Shown in pieces: positions 31,621 through 43,359 of a DNA stretch of 64,000 bases. Position numbers and translations under genes: made by a program. The notes beneath the pieces were generated by a model. The model had not been told where the DNA came from, did no database searches, and saw only the letters and a list, made by a program, of their open reading frames with translations. Positions within the stretch are counted from its first letter, which is position 1. Every line of letters starts with the position of its first letter. Source of the stretch: Bostrychus sinensis (Eukaryota > Chordata > Actinopteri > Gobiiformes > Eleotridae); contig CM036244.1 of the NCBI GenBank assembly GCA_020698575.1, forward strand, positions 31,780,034 to 31,844,033. Direction: 5' to 3'.

Positions 31621-31815
31621 AACAGTGTTTCCAACAAGGGGTACAAGGACCCCTGGGGATACACAGGAACTTTGCAGAGAGTACTTGGAATTATTTCATA
31701 GTAATAAGAAATTATTTATGATTTTGACATAATAAATTACTGAAACCTATGAAAAACAAACACGCACAAGTGTCACATTGACAGGTATTTAAAAACGATT
31801 TATTAAAAGGAAGTC
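31621..31815. mobile_element. hAT-type end, truncated
   Basis: ACAGTGTTTCCAACAAGGGG followed by GGACCCCTGGGGATAC is the common end of fish hAT MITEs (CAGTGTTTCCCAACC type). The other end is missing; the Rex3 fragment begins where it stops. Confidence 0.5.
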
Positions 31816-32330
31816 CACCTATCCATCTTCTCCGCTTTATCCAGGGCCAGGTCATGGGGCAGCTGTCTTAAGCAGGGATGTCCAGACTTCCCTCTTCACA
31901 GACACTTCCTCCAGCTCTACCGGGGGGGATCCCAAGGCATTCCCAGGCCAGCCAAGAGACCTAGTCCCTCCAGCGCGTCCTAGGTCTTCCCTGGTGTCTC
32001 CGCCCAGTGGGACGTGCCCAGAATACCTCACCAGGGAGGCATACAGGAGGCATACAGAATAGATGCCCGAGCCACATCAACTGGTTCCTCTTGATGCGGA
32101 GGACCAGCGGCTCTACTCCGAGCTCCCCCCGAGTGACTGAGCTCATCACCTTATCTCTAAGGGAGTCCCCCGCCAGCCTATGGAGGAAACTCATTTCAGA
32201 CGCTTGTATCTGAGAGCTTTTCCTTTCAAATATGACCCAAAGCTCATGAGCATAGATGAGAGTAGAAACGTAGACTGATCGGTAAATCAAGAGCTTTGCC
32301 TTGAAGTCGTACTTTGGAAATAATTCCATC
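31816..32330 (-). mobile_element. Rex3 (RTE-type) LINE, 5'-truncated copy 1
   Basis: The minus strand encodes the C-terminal end of the Rex3 polyprotein: MELFPKYDFKAKLLIYRSVY, then EMSFLHRLAGDSLRDKVMSS, ELGVEPLVL, QLMWLGHLF and GRRHQGRPRTRWRD. The order matches the copy at 53326-53965. A duplicated CATACAGGAGG word near 32040-32055 is a small internal slip. The 3' end is at the low coordinate with a short ATCC-type tail. 5' truncation is the usual fate of LINE copies. Confidence 0.85.
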
Positions 32331-32647
32331 TACACAACTAGCAATGGCAAAATATGGTCAAATCATTATCATTAACAATCTCGTACAATGACGAGAGTGT
32401 CCCCCAGTCCCTTCAGATCTAGTCCTATGAAAGCATATGATGTGGTAAAAGCTTGTTGTAATGTGCACATTTTTTTTTTCACTGTCTTCTAAGTCAATTC
32501 TAGTTTTAACAAAATAAAATAAAGTCAGATACTGCATGATTAAGTGTGTTACAGTATTGTAGGTCATTTTCTTTTAGATCCAAACTGAATGATACATTAT
32601 AATAAAATACAAATTATAAAATCTGTGTTCATTGAATGAAAACAAAA

Positions 32648-32878
32648 TGACAGAGCCTTCTCTGTCGCTGCCCCCACCGTCTGGAATTCACTCCCACAAC
32701 CCATCCGTGACTGCACTGACCTCCCCACCTTCAAAAACCTTCTCAAGACCCACCTTTTCAGAACTGCTTTTAAAGTTTAAAGTTTAATATTTGTTTGCTT
32801 GTTTTGTTGTTTGTTTCTTTTGTTTTACCCTTGTACAGCGTCTTTGAGTGTCATGAAAAGCGCTTTTATAAATAAAAT

Positions 32879-32930
<52 letters not shown>
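32648..32930 (+). mobile_element. L2-like LINE, 3' end with (ATT)n tail
   Basis: The plus strand encodes RAFSVAAPTVWNSLP, then LPTFKNLLKTHLF and a stop, the conserved C-terminus of L2/CR1-group LINEs. The 3' UTR has CTTTGAGTGTCATGAAAAGC...TTTATAAATAAAATGT and finishes in ATT repeats (32881-32929). Only the last 40 codons are present. Confidence 0.85.
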
Positions 32931-34165
32931 ATATAAAAGTATTTTAAAATATTTTAACTTATATTAACATTTGGAATTACAGAATTTGACACTGGCAACG
33001 AGTTTGACCCCATAACGTTGAAACCAAAATTCAAATACTGGCTGTGTAAAGTAAGTAATTTTTTTTTTATTTCATGATTTTTTTATTATTTTTCATCATC
33101 ATGGGATTATACGCAAAATGAATTTAAAAAGTATGTTCGCAATACATTCTTCATATTGAATGCACAAGCTAAAATACATCTTTTTTCTGTTGCAAGGCAG
33201 AAGAATTCTCTAGTGACTGGTTTGGATTTTGTACAATTCTGTTGGAAAAGGTCACTTAACTAAATGCCAATTTTTGTCACACGGGGTCCATTCAATTGAT
33301 TAGTCAAAATTGGACGGAAGTATAATTCCCTTTTAGTTCAAAGGTGCAATCAAAATCGCTCTCCTTTCACAATCAGAATTCCCAATTTACTGCATATACC
33401 TTGAGGATATGAATAATTCCAAGTACTACATTACTACATTTTGTTTGCGCAGTGTACAGTTATGTTTTTCCGCTCAAGTGTTTACACATTTCAAGTGTTG
33501 ATTACATCTGGCACTTTCCTCACTAGGAGTTCAGTGCCGTGCCTGCTTTAAGGAGCAAGAGAATTCCACTCATATATATTTCAATGTGCAGCTGGTAGGT
33601 CTCCACTGATTGGACCATGGACTCAGACCTTGTCCTAACTACACTTGTCAACAGGAGTCAGTGAATTGGAAAAAAAAAAGGCACGCAATCACTCGATAAA
33701 GCCACAATTATCTGTCTAGCTCAATAATTTACAGAACACATATGTATTTGTATGTCACAGTGACACGTTTAAGAAAAGATGTTTTATTCATTTTACATGT
33801 GTCGGCGAATGAATATTTAACAGCGGTGGTAGTAGTGGTGGTGGTGTTAATGGGTGCACGGCTGGATGCTGGAGACTTGAACCAAAGCGAAGGAAGGTAA
33901 CAGGCAAGGACACAAACAACAACAGCACACTGGTTTTCAAGGCCCAAACGGAATAATCTGCATGTATTATAACTCTTATGCGTGTTGTCAAGCAGCTTGT
34001 TCAGCGCTCGTACTTCAGGTAGTGCTGTGTGGTAGGGTATAGTCTTATCAAAGGAGCTATTGAGAGCTTTATGTTGCAAGACTGGCGCAACAGAACAATG
34101 GCACTGCATAAGCTTGTTCTTAGTAAAGACATTCAAGATGTATGGTGGAATAATATAAGTAATCT
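32931..34165. other. No gene recognised
   Basis: The 135-codon minus-strand frame at 33729-34136 has a run of Thr codons from a GGT/GTG repeat and no domain. The segment 33780-34050 is repeat-free and could be another conserved block, but nothing in the sequence shows that. Confidence 0.35.
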
Positions 34166-34169
34166 ATAG

Positions 34170-34760
34170 CAGTGCTTCCCAGTGGGGCCCGGGGGTCCCT
34201 GGTGTCCCGCAAAGGTCCCCCAGAGATTGTCTCCATTAAGTACATAAAAAGAAAGTGCATACATATTACAAATACGTATGGTTATATAGTTGTTTAAAAT
34301 ACTACTTTGAAGCTATTAGTCTGTGTTTTTTTGGTAACACTTTAGAATAACTCGCAACTATGAAGCAGCAATGAAGCATTAATGAACATGTAATTAACAA
34401 TAATTACAATAAATTAAGTAATTGTTTTTAGATCCTGAATTATCACTAGTGTTTTTAATTGTGCAATGATTTTAATGAGCTGATTCCTAAAGAATTATAA
34501 CTCAATGTGGCTTATAAATGTTGACGTGATGTTTTGTAAATATTCAGTAACAGGTTACTAACTCTAAGCTAATTCTTAAATAATGCTTGATAGTGTGAGT
34601 TATTCTAAAGTGTTACTGTTTTTCTGTTTTTAATAGAAATCTATGGGGAACATATCCTGACATATCTTTTGAATACAGTGAGATATTATCGTTGGGGGTC
34701 TGCATGGGATTTTCAGATTTTTAAGGGGGGCCGCGATACTCTTGACCTTGGGAATTGTTG
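34170..34760. mobile_element. hAT-type non-autonomous element with perfect 8-bp target duplication
   Basis: ATCTATAG at 34162-34169 is repeated exactly at 34761-34768. Ends are CAGTGCTTCCCA and (inverted) CAACAATTCCCA. The right part (about 34670-34720, GTTGGGGGTC) is related to the 128-bp element at 62441-62568. A second element is nested inside. Confidence 0.85.
34334..34616. mobile_element. MITE with exact 20-bp TIRs, nested
   Basis: GTAACACTTTAGAATAACTC at the left end is matched exactly by its inverse at the right end. The 283-bp element has no ORF. The ends resemble the GGTAACACTTTA ends of Angel-type fish MITEs. The target duplication is not clear. Confidence 0.8.
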
Positions 34761-34955
34761 ATCTATAGCATAATGGCCATTAGTTATTCGTTATTTGTTA
34801 GACCAGCCAATATTGTTATTAAATTATCAAACCATTACTTTTCTAAATCCTTTTACCACAATGGTAAAATGGCATATGAAAGAATTAATACTATTTCATG
34901 TAAATAAAACAATATTTAGGCTACTAATAAGCTAAACATTAAAACTACAGTAAAG

Positions 34956-35130
34956 GTCCCATATTCTGTTAAACTGAGCTTCTAACCATGTTATAATGTT
35001 TCTAACAACATACCAGGAGTAGTATTCTGTTTCGTACATAGACACTGAAACCAGCAAGTACTTTTGCATGTTTCTAAGCCCAAACACCATCACAAGACTC
35101 ATCCTGATAAATTCAGCGCTTAAAGTCCCA
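34956..35130 (+). repeat. Dispersed repeat related to 17110-17520
   Basis: Words in common, in order: AAAGGTCC, TTCTAACCATGTTA, CCAGGAGTAGTATTCTGTTTC and CATCACAAGACTCATCCTGAT. Shorter than the first copy. Confidence 0.6.
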
Positions 35131-36115
35131 TAGTGATGAATTATAGATATCTATAACTGTTAATGTGACAAATCAAAATTACAAACATCTCTCGTCCAAA
35201 TGTAATTATGACTAGTCAAAATTATGTCATTGATATCTGTATATTTAATTACAGAGAGGCAAGTTTAACTACTAAATGTTGTGAACTTTTAAATGTCTTG
35301 TTTCCTTCTTTCTTGTTATCCAGTCTGAAGTTTGTCTTTCTTCTGTTTTTTTCTCAAAAGTCCACCAAAATAACATGCACTAATAAGCTGTCTCTGCCTC
35401 TAAACTGTTACGTTTACCTTGCTTCAGGCTTTGTTTAACCCTCAGTTTGAACCTTCAGGACACAGCCTATAGTTTATACAGAAAAGCATATAGCTAACCA
35501 ACATTATACTTAGAAATACATAGGGCTACTTTTTAAAAATCTTGTTTAATTCATCAATATAGGCAGTAAAATACTTTTTGCTTCAAACATTCCTGTACAG
35601 AACCCCCTTTGTATTATAATTTGAATCAATAATGGTATTCCTTTTAATCTGGCACCCAACAACACAACATGAATAGATCTAAAGTCAACTAATTTGCACC
35701 GTGAAATATACTACCGTTTTCCTCTGTTGTGGCTCCAGCTGATGCCATGACGCCATAGTGGTGTTGGCTGTTCAGAGGTCTACAAGAAAAGTTGCAAAAA
35801 ACATATTATCTAATAAGTTTAAGAAAACTTGCATAAAACTTCTCTTAGAAATTGCTGGTGATTCATTTGACATTTTAAAAATTTTGATTTGAGGAGTAAA
35901 AAAAGAAACACTTTTCTTTATCTCTCAAAAATATGAATGGGATTTCAGGGTGAGAAGTCATTTGTAGTCTTTTTGTTTTTATTCCTCAGAGGCAACGCTG
36001 GAGGATATTCTTGGCTTCTTGTCTGGTGGTAAATGGCCAAGCCTATTTCCTTCTGTTTCTCAAACACCTGCACAGAATGTCTTTATAATATGGAAAAGAT
36101 TTAGCTTCAAATCAT

Positions 36116-36116
<1 letters not shown>
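35131..36116. other. No gene recognised
   Basis: AT-rich. No ORF above 80 codons and no identified repeat. Confidence 0.4.

Positions 36117-36159
<43 letters not shown>
36117..36159. repeat. Poly(T) tract of 43 bases
   Basis: An unbroken T run. It could be the tail of an unrecognised minus-strand retrotransposed sequence, but no body could be identified on the right side. Confidence 0.9.
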
Positions 36160-36160
<1 letters not shown>

Positions 36161-36269
36161 TTACCTAGCTGAAATAATAAATCTTGTGAGTTTAAATGTT
36201 TACCTTGTATTGATGTATGTAGTGCTTCTTACTTTCCAAAACAAACCATAACACAAAATCTCAATATCA

Positions 36270-36600
36270 ACATATCATGGGGCACACATGTACTCAAACT
36301 TTACAAGCGGTGTGAGACCAACTTGACCTTTGACCTCCTCACGGAGCTCCATTCAGCTTGTAATATAAGTAATCTGACCAACCACCACTCTTCACTGTTC
36401 TGTCAGCAACACCGAGTCTCCAAAATGTAGCCAGGATAATTTCAAAAAGGTGGATAAAAGTGTTCCAAAAATGAAAAAAAAAAAACTTATATGCAGAAGC
36501 AGAAGCATGCATAATTAATGGTGTATGTTCATATTTAGTCAATTATAAAAAAAAAAAAAAAAAGTAAAAAAAAAAAAAGGGGGGGGGGGGTAAGAAATGA
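36270..36600 (+). repeat. Dispersed repeat, copy 1 (pair with 40625-40880)
   Basis: Aligned words: ACATGTACT, GGTGTGAGACCA, ATTCAGCTTGTAAT, CCACCACTCT, GTCTCCAAAATGTAGC, GGATAAAAGTGTT and finally AAATGATGTAACT. Copy 1 has been stretched by A and G homopolymers (36547-36590). Family unknown. Confidence 0.75.
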
Positions 36601-37337
36601 TGTAACTGCATGAAATTACTTCTCATTTAGTTTTCACCTGGTTATGGAGAAGAACACTGGACATATTGAGATATAGAGGAAGTCAGTATATAAACAAAAT
36701 AGCAAAATTGTATATAAAATCTAAAATTTCCACCCAAAAACAGTAATTTGAAACTGGTGGGTATGGAACCAAAAGTGGGTCACAATGAGGCAGCTTTCAT
36801 GTTTAGCCTATTTAAAGCCCAACTATAAGTTTGAATACATTTAAAATATATTTGCCCCTTTACACCAAATGCCTCTTCCTGATACAACTCTATTTATTTA
36901 TTCAGGCTATCCACGGTAACTTTAATCAAACTTTTAAACATGACAATGAACGTAATCTGAATGACTCCTTATAAGCCAAACTACAGCTGTGTTAAATAAA
37001 GAACTCTGCACATACACCACAGTCTCTAGAATCATCTCTGACTCAAACTGAACTAAACATGAACCACAACACTGCTGTTAATCCACAACACACACAGAAC
37101 AGGCTATAATAAAGATTTTCTGAGACTCATCAGGAGCAGCACATCTTCAGCCCCTCAGTCCAAAGACATTCTCTGGGCGTATATTCAACCAAACCTTTGT
37201 CCTTTTGTTAGCACCATTAACGGTTTGTTCATTTGGACAATTACACTGTGGATTTATGCTAAGTTTTGTTTCTCTAAAACGTAAACAAATGTGTGCAAAG
37301 CAGCAGCCTACTGTTCATAGGGCTGCACAATAATCAG

Positions 37338-38185
37338 TAGGGCTGTAGTCAACCAAAGTAAATGGAAAATGTTAGTCCACCAAAGTTATGTCCAGTGCAA
37401 TTAATCGACCAAAATCGTCCAAAGGATTTGTAGGTGGACGTACCAGAGTCTGAAGGGCCTTTCACACAGGACGCGGCAGGTGGCGAGCATGGCAGCAAAT
37501 CCCATTGATGTGTATGTATAAACACGGTGAGCGCAGCCACTGCCGCTGAGCTGAGCGGCGCACTGGAGTTAAAAAAAGCACAACTTGGGCACAGCACGCT
37601 CTGAGATCAGCTTGGCACGTCCAATCACAGAGCCTTAAAGGTCCATTCAGACAAAGCTGTAGAAATAGGATGTTTACTATTGTCAAATTAAAAAAATAGC
37701 CGAGCTTACTGGAGTGTAGCCCTCGTGCTGTGATTATGAGAGGATTATTGTGGTCCTGAACATTACTTTCACTGAGAGGGTAAAAAGTACAAGGCTAAAT
37801 TGCTTTTCTAAAAATTTGCCTTGACTGCCACATGCTAGCACCACTTTCTGGTCTGTGTGGTTGCCATGCCCAAGAACTGCGCTCCGCTCCCATTCCGCTG
37901 CCAATTTGAGCGGCCCCGCCCAGCTCGGTGGAGAGTAGAGCGCCCGCGCGTCCTATGTGAAAGGGGCTTTAAACAAAAAAGTTACTTTTCATTAATTATG
38001 TAAAATACATTGTTATCTAAAAATTATCTATGTTATCTTAAATAAAATGAAAAATAACAGTTGTAAATTTGTCTAGCTTTTTTGGATGCATAGATCGGAT
38101 GCAACTAATCAACCAATGAAACTTTAATCGACCAAGAGCTCTCCCACTGATTACTCGACTAAGTGAACAGAAGCTGTCAGCCTTA
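37338..38185. mobile_element. hAT-type element with perfect 8-bp target duplication, carrying a nested MITE
   Basis: ATAATCAG at 37330-37337 is repeated exactly at 38186-38193. Ends are TAGGGCTGTAGTC and (inverted) TAAGGCTGACAGC. Both subterminal regions contain AATCGACCAA or ATCAACCAA words. No transposase. The size is inflated by the insertion at 37451-37972. Confidence 0.85.
37451..37972. mobile_element. Nested GC-rich MITE
   Basis: The left end AAGGGCCTTTCACACAGGAC is matched by the inverted right end (AAAGCCCCTTTCACATAGGAC) with few changes. The ends are followed by GCGG/GCGC-rich arms, while the middle (37640-37850) is AT-rich. No ORF. Target duplication not clear. Confidence 0.75.
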
Positions 38186-38199
38186 ATAATCAGTTATCA

Positions 38200-39190
38200 A
38201 ATGTCAAACATTAGACACTATTGAGCCTTTACAGTGCTCTCTTTTATTAAGTTGGGTTTATTTAGATCATTTTATGAATTAATTCTGAGGCAATGAAACT
38301 CAACTTATTCCAAACTCATCACACAGAGATCGGTCTTACTCGGCCATTTCTCTTACTTAGAAGATGGCACAGTGGATTGTTGGATACCTCCTATAGCTCC
38401 CCTTCTTAATAAGGGACATCTGGAGCTTCCTATAATAAAGGAGCAATCATAGGAAACATTCAAGCTCATTTCCCTCCTTCCTTATTGAACAGACGAATAC
38501 AGAGAATCCATGGCTGGCAATGACGTACTTTGGGGTCAGTGATAAGGAGCTGTCCTCTTTCACTGTGTCCATAAATCTCCTCTTTAGTCTTCCTCTTGGA
38601 CTCCTGCCTGACAGCTCTAAACTTTAGTGTCCCTCCTCTGTACATGTTCAAACAGTCTCATTCTGGCTTCTCTGACGTCAAAACATCTAACATGACCTGA
38701 CTCACTGATGTACTCATCACTATCTATCCATCCTTGTCCTTTCAAAGAGAATTGCAACAACAAATGATCAAACACATTCTTTCACGAAATTGTGTAGGAG
38801 GCTTTTTTTTTTTTTAACAAAGCCCTATAGATATCCACTCAAGTTGGATATTTGCAAAACAAGGTATCAGAAATGTATCTTTTGAAAAATGCAAAATGCT
38901 TTGAGCGGAAATTTAACCTTTCAATTCTTCTGCCACAGCGGACTTTGTAGGGCACAGTGGCTTTTGAATCTTCCATTTCACAATATTACAGCGCATTTTC
39001 AGTTGATGCATTCATGTTGTCCTCCCTCAGGCAGCGACCCTGTAAAACTGCTGCTCTGCAAAAAAATATGAAACAAAAAATGAAAATGCAAAAAAATCAT
39101 TAAAAATTAGAAGCTAAAAAAATCCAATAGTGAAAGAGCCAAGTCAGACAAGCCGAGGGTGCTGTTTGTTTTTGATCCTAGCCTGTGCAT
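38200..39190. other. No gene recognised
   Basis: Open frames at 38466-38651 and 38889-39071 are short and featureless. Confidence 0.4.
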
Positions 39191-39440
39191 GTCTGTGTGT
39201 GTGTGCTGCCTTCTGGAAGCACAATGAATAATTGCTGAGGATGTTGACATTAGGAGTCTGACTGACCGAAGCCTCCAGTGCCAAGGCTGCGAGCCAAGCC
39301 CAACTGGCAACATGAGAAATCCTCCCCACCACCACCACTACCCCTCCAACATGCAAAGAAGCCAATTAATGAGCGTCGGGATGCGACGGAAGACATAATG
39401 CTGTCGGAATGTAATATTTCTTTGCATTGGGCTGAGAAAT
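39190..39440. other. Candidate conserved non-coding block
   Basis: Repeat-free, with the run GCCAATTAATGAGCGTCGGG and then GGAATGTAATATTTCTTTGC. The character is that of a regulatory element; unproven. Confidence 0.2.
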
Positions 39441-39527
39441 AGTCTTTTTTTTTGTCAAAGCTGAACTTATTATAAGCTACATGTACAGTGTTTTCTCCCT
39501 TTGTGCCATTTGTGAAATATTGTTAAA

Positions 39528-39615
39528 GTGTCTTCATATACAGTATAACTCAGCTATATAATGAATGTCTGGCCATCAGGAATAAGTGCAATAAGTGGAG
39601 TTACTATTATGAGAC
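39528..39615 (+). repeat. Short dispersed repeat (TATAATGAATGTCTGGCCATC family), copy 1
   Basis: TAACTCAGCTATATAATGAA and TGTCTGGCCATC recur at 46325-46365 almost unchanged and, more decayed, at 45405-45445. All three are on the plus strand. See the finding on this trio. Confidence 0.7.
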
Positions 39616-39957
39616 GTCAACAGTTCCAAATAATGAAATAGGTTGTCTCCATTTGTGTGTTTCAGAAGAACATAGACATGTCTTCATATATATATAATGA
39701 GGCTATAGAATTAAAACTGCAAGAAATAGACCTATTTTACCTAATACGCGGTTGTTCAAAATAGATACTTTTAATTTCCTTGCTGTTTTGAAGGAAGGAA
39801 ATTTAGCTATCTAAACAAGGACTCAGTTATAATTTTTTCAGTATGTATTTCTGTCAGACTAGCAACTAACAGGCCCCTAATGGCAATTAGTGTAAGAAGA
39901 CATATGAATATTTACAGTAGTAAATATCATTTGGCATGACTTGACTATCATCTATAA

Positions 39958-40574
39958 CAGGGGTCTCCAACCAGTAGATCAGGAGCTACCAGTAGCTCTC
40001 AACCACTTTCCAAGTAGCTCCCCAAAGGCTTCATGAATCCTTCATAAGTGGGATCAGTCAAATTCTATTCATTCAATTCCAATCAAATTCATAGGTGTCC
40101 GCCACCTCTGTGCACAAAATATATTTTTGCTAATTAGTTGTTAATCAAACAGTTTCTTGATGAGTCAGTAGTACCATGAGATCAAAAACAGTATTTTTAC
40201 ATGAGGAGTTTAGTTTCACAAATGTAAATGAACAGTGTCAGTTGCTGCATACAGACATAACACAATGCACATGCAGGTCAACTTAACTTGTTTTCATTTA
40301 AAATATGAGTTGTGGACACCAACATTTTGTAAATGTCCAGGTAAATGTCAAGGAAAACAAAATTCATTTTTCTTTTTGCCTGAAAGTGTCAGTCCTGAGA
40401 CTAACTGGCCACTGTCCAGCATGTTCCCCGCCTAAGGTCCATAGTTCCTGGGATAGACTCCTGTAACGGCAACCCCTAAGAAGTTGAATAAATAAATATT
40501 ACAAAGCATAAGTAGTTTTCTGCCATTTTTATCTTGAAAGTAGCTCTCTGGGAAAAAGAGGTTGGAGACCTCTG
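39958..40574. mobile_element. hAT-type non-autonomous element (CAGGGGTCTCCAACC ends)
   Basis: The left end CAGGGGTCTCCAACC is matched by the inverted right end CAGAGGTCTCCAACC. Both ends are followed by AGTAGCTC words. Target duplication is decayed (ATCTATAA against ATTTTGTA). The 617-bp interior has no transposase. Confidence 0.75.
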
Positions 40575-40624
40575 ATTTTGTAATTCCTGATATATTTTAT
40601 GATGACTCATAAACTCAGTAACAT

Positions 40625-40880
40625 ATTATGAGGCCAACATGTACTTGAACCTTACAAACGGTGTGAGACCATCTTGACCTCTGAACTCCTCATGGTGTTT
40701 AATTCAGCTTGTAATGTAAGTCATCTCACCAGCCACCACTCTCCACTGGCTGACTAGTAGTAAGTCTCCAAAATGTAGCTGTGATATTTTCAGAAAGATA
40801 GATAAAAGTGTTGTAAAAGAATGATTGCATGTATTCATGTTTAGCCTATTATTAAAAAGGAATGGTTAAAAATGATGTAA
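40625..40880 (+). repeat. Dispersed repeat, copy 2 (pair with 36270-36600)
   Basis: Same word order as copy 1 and a similar end (AAATGATGTAACTACATG). It runs directly into the second Penelope fragment. Confidence 0.75.
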
Positions 40881-40907
40881 CTACATGTCTTCATATACAG
40901 TATGTAG

Positions 40908-42090
40908 CAAGAAGCTGGACCAGATTTCTACCCTTTTGCTGAGCTTAATTGACGAAACTCCATAGACATTCCAGGAAGTCATTCTACAGCCAGAGATAGC
41001 CTCTCTGATAATACTGGGCCACAAACAAGAGTCCCTATCAGTTCCATAGGCACCTCATGACAGCACAATGTTGACTTAAAGACTTCATAAACACTTCCAG
41101 CTAAACATTACCAAATATGACAACACTATGTCCTTCTGAAACTGACCAGGTACTGAACTCTTGTTTATGACTGGACTTTCCAAAGAGAACCCAAAACAAG
41201 GGCCCACACTGTCATCTTTGTGGTCAATGATATGGTTAGTCTCAAGGGGAGACAATTAAATTTTTCTACTTATCTGCTCAACAAGGGGACTTTGCTGTAT
41301 TCGCGTGTGTTGCTTTCACATGACAATGACACGACTGTTTTTTTTTTAAGCCTTACAATCATCATGTTTGACAGCTGTTGGGTATTTGTTTCATCCACTA
41401 TTATTCACCAGTGATATTTGTATTATGTTATCATGAAACCTTTTTCTCATCCTTCTCTCTTCTTCGTTCTGTCTCGTTTCGTGCTTCTTCATTTGTCGCT
41501 CTTCGTTATTTTCTCAGTGATAATTTTATTTTAACACCTCTTGTGTCGTCGACAACTTCTATACTTTTCAAACCACCTCAGTTATTGTTTTGCTTTAACT
41601 ACATTTTTATTCATTTTTATAAATATCATTTTTGTAGTTTATTTTGGAGCCCGCCGCAGCATCCGTCGAGCGTTCGACACAGCGGCTGTCTTGACAACAG
41701 CTGTCTGATAAGTTTTCCTTTTTGAAGTTCGAGTCGCCATAAAAAGCGTCCTACCGAACTTTCATCTTGGAATTAAAAGAACCTTGCCAACGCTCCAAGA
41801 CTTTGACGCTGCCTCACGCTGTACAACAGCAACTCCTTCCCATAGCGACGCTTACGATCGCTGTAAAGGGAAGTATAACCAATGGCACTGGCGCTGTGGA
41901 GCTTCCGGAGGACCTGAGATCCCAGAACCGCGGCTTGTGGCTGGAAGACCAACCAGCACCACCCAGTGGCTCGGAAAGAGACCGACGCCGTGAGACTCCA
42001 CTTGTCCGTCACCACCCCTCCTCCACCTGCTCCAGATCACCGCCAAGTAAGCAGTGCGTTTATGACAACTCAGTTTGCATCAAATCTTAG
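40908..42090 (+). mobile_element. Penelope-like element fragment B: 3' end, terminal repeat, then a new 5' start
   Basis: The left part aligns with copy A from its GIY-YIG region: CAGTATGT...ATTTCTAC, then CACCTCATG, then TGTTGACTTAAA, then TTCCAAAGAGAAC...TCATCT, then the terminal repeat with ATCATCATGTTT and ATTATTCACCAGT. After the pyrimidine-rich end of the repeat (about 41760) a new coding-like stretch starts: 107 codons at 41767-42090 or 69 codons at 41784-41993, more GC-rich than the flanks. Copy A lacks an equivalent after its repeat. The order 3' end - repeat - 5' start is that of a head-to-tail junction, common in Penelope elements. The product of the 5' piece is not recognised. Confidence 0.65.
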
Positions 42091-42109
42091 TAGTTTAGTT
42101 TTCACCTTT

Positions 42110-42755
42110 TAATACCTTACAATTGCCCATAAAATTATAAACCATGCAAATGCTCCGCTACAATTAGCATCATTAATCCTGCATAACTGTTCTATTCAAA
42201 GCCCATCCACTTGACATTACCTGTGCCTTTCAGTACACTATTTTACCTAAATCATGTTAATAAACTTTATGCTTAATGAAAGTTAAGTGTTCTCCATCTC
42301 TATTTACAGAGTCCCTGCTGGTAACCCTCCCTAGACAGTGGTTTTGACTGTTTAACTGAAATTATTCAGTGTAAGACTGAACTTTGAGCTTAACCCCTAA
42401 CCCTTGTGTCTGTGTTAGTATAATAAAATAAATATATGCTACAAGTATAACCAGGGGTTAACTTGGGCATGCCTGCACTTTAGCAGGGCCGCTGCCCCAT
42501 GCTGCAGCATGCAGTCAGTGTAAGCTGCAGACATGATCCTGGCAAATCATGGTAAAATAAAAAATAGCATAAACCATGCCATCAGGAACTTTTTTGTCCA
42601 ATAACGGCGTTCTACACTTCTCAAGCTTCAAATCAGTCTTTGTTTGATGACAATCGACCTCATATTCATGGAGATAGTTCAATGAAATAGCCTACCAGCA
42701 GTAATGTAAGACGCGATCCAAGCGCGTCACTGGGGCATGAAGGAGCGCAAAGTCG
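42110..42755. other. No gene recognised
   Basis: Mixed AT-rich sequence between the Penelope fragment and a hAT element. No ORF above 60 codons. Confidence 0.4.
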
Positions 42756-42763
42756 CTCTTTTT

Positions 42764-43198
42764 TAGGGCTGCAACAACTAATCGGATTAATTGATTATAA
42801 TCGATTATTGAAATAATCGTCAACTATTTTAGTAATCGAATAATCGCCAACTGGGATATTTAATAGACTCTGACACATGCCATGTTCTGTGAGAGAAGGT
42901 TTTATTTCCTAGATAGAGCAGTAAACAGTTAAAAACAATGTACATTGTGTTTTTGATTAAAAATATCATATATGTATTACAGATATTTTATGTATATATG
43001 CTCTATATAAACATCTTCAAGAAGCATGGTTGTAGCTTTGTCTGATTTAATTTTATAAAAATGAAGTGATTTTTGGTAGCATTAGCACCAATTTTGAACA
43101 AAAACTACAAAACACCTCAAGTCGATTATTAATCAACTAATCAAAAACGTAATCGACAGATTAATCGATTATTAAAATAATCGTTAGTTGCAGCCCTA
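42764..43198. mobile_element. hAT-type MITE (TAGGGCTGCAAC ends)
   Basis: The left end TAGGGCTGCAACAACTAATC is matched by the inverted right end TAGGGCTGCAACTAACGATT, and both subterminal parts are full of ATCGATTA words. The 8-bp flanks CTCTTTTT and CTCCTTTT differ at one position. 435 bp, no ORF. A very common fish element type. Confidence 0.85.
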
Positions 43199-43359
43199 CT
43201 CCTTTTATTTATTTATTTCTAAGTTGGTATTGTATTCTCTAAATACATATTCTCTAAAATTCCCCAAAAGGAAATTGCATGTTTTGTTAAAATTTGTCAT
43301 GGGAGGAGAACCTCCACACTTGTCCATTTTCCTGCACACTTACATATCACTCTCTATAT

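Noticed and set aside
33729..34136. 135-codon minus-strand frame
   Set aside because: Contains a poly-Thr run from a simple repeat, no domain, and no splice-site context that would make it an exon.
36117..36159. Poly(T) as tail of a processed pseudogene
   Set aside because: No gene-like body or target duplication could be found beside it.
41852..42046. Minus-strand 64-80 codon frames opposite the Penelope 5' piece
   Set aside because: Shadows of the GC-richer plus-strand coding-like region.
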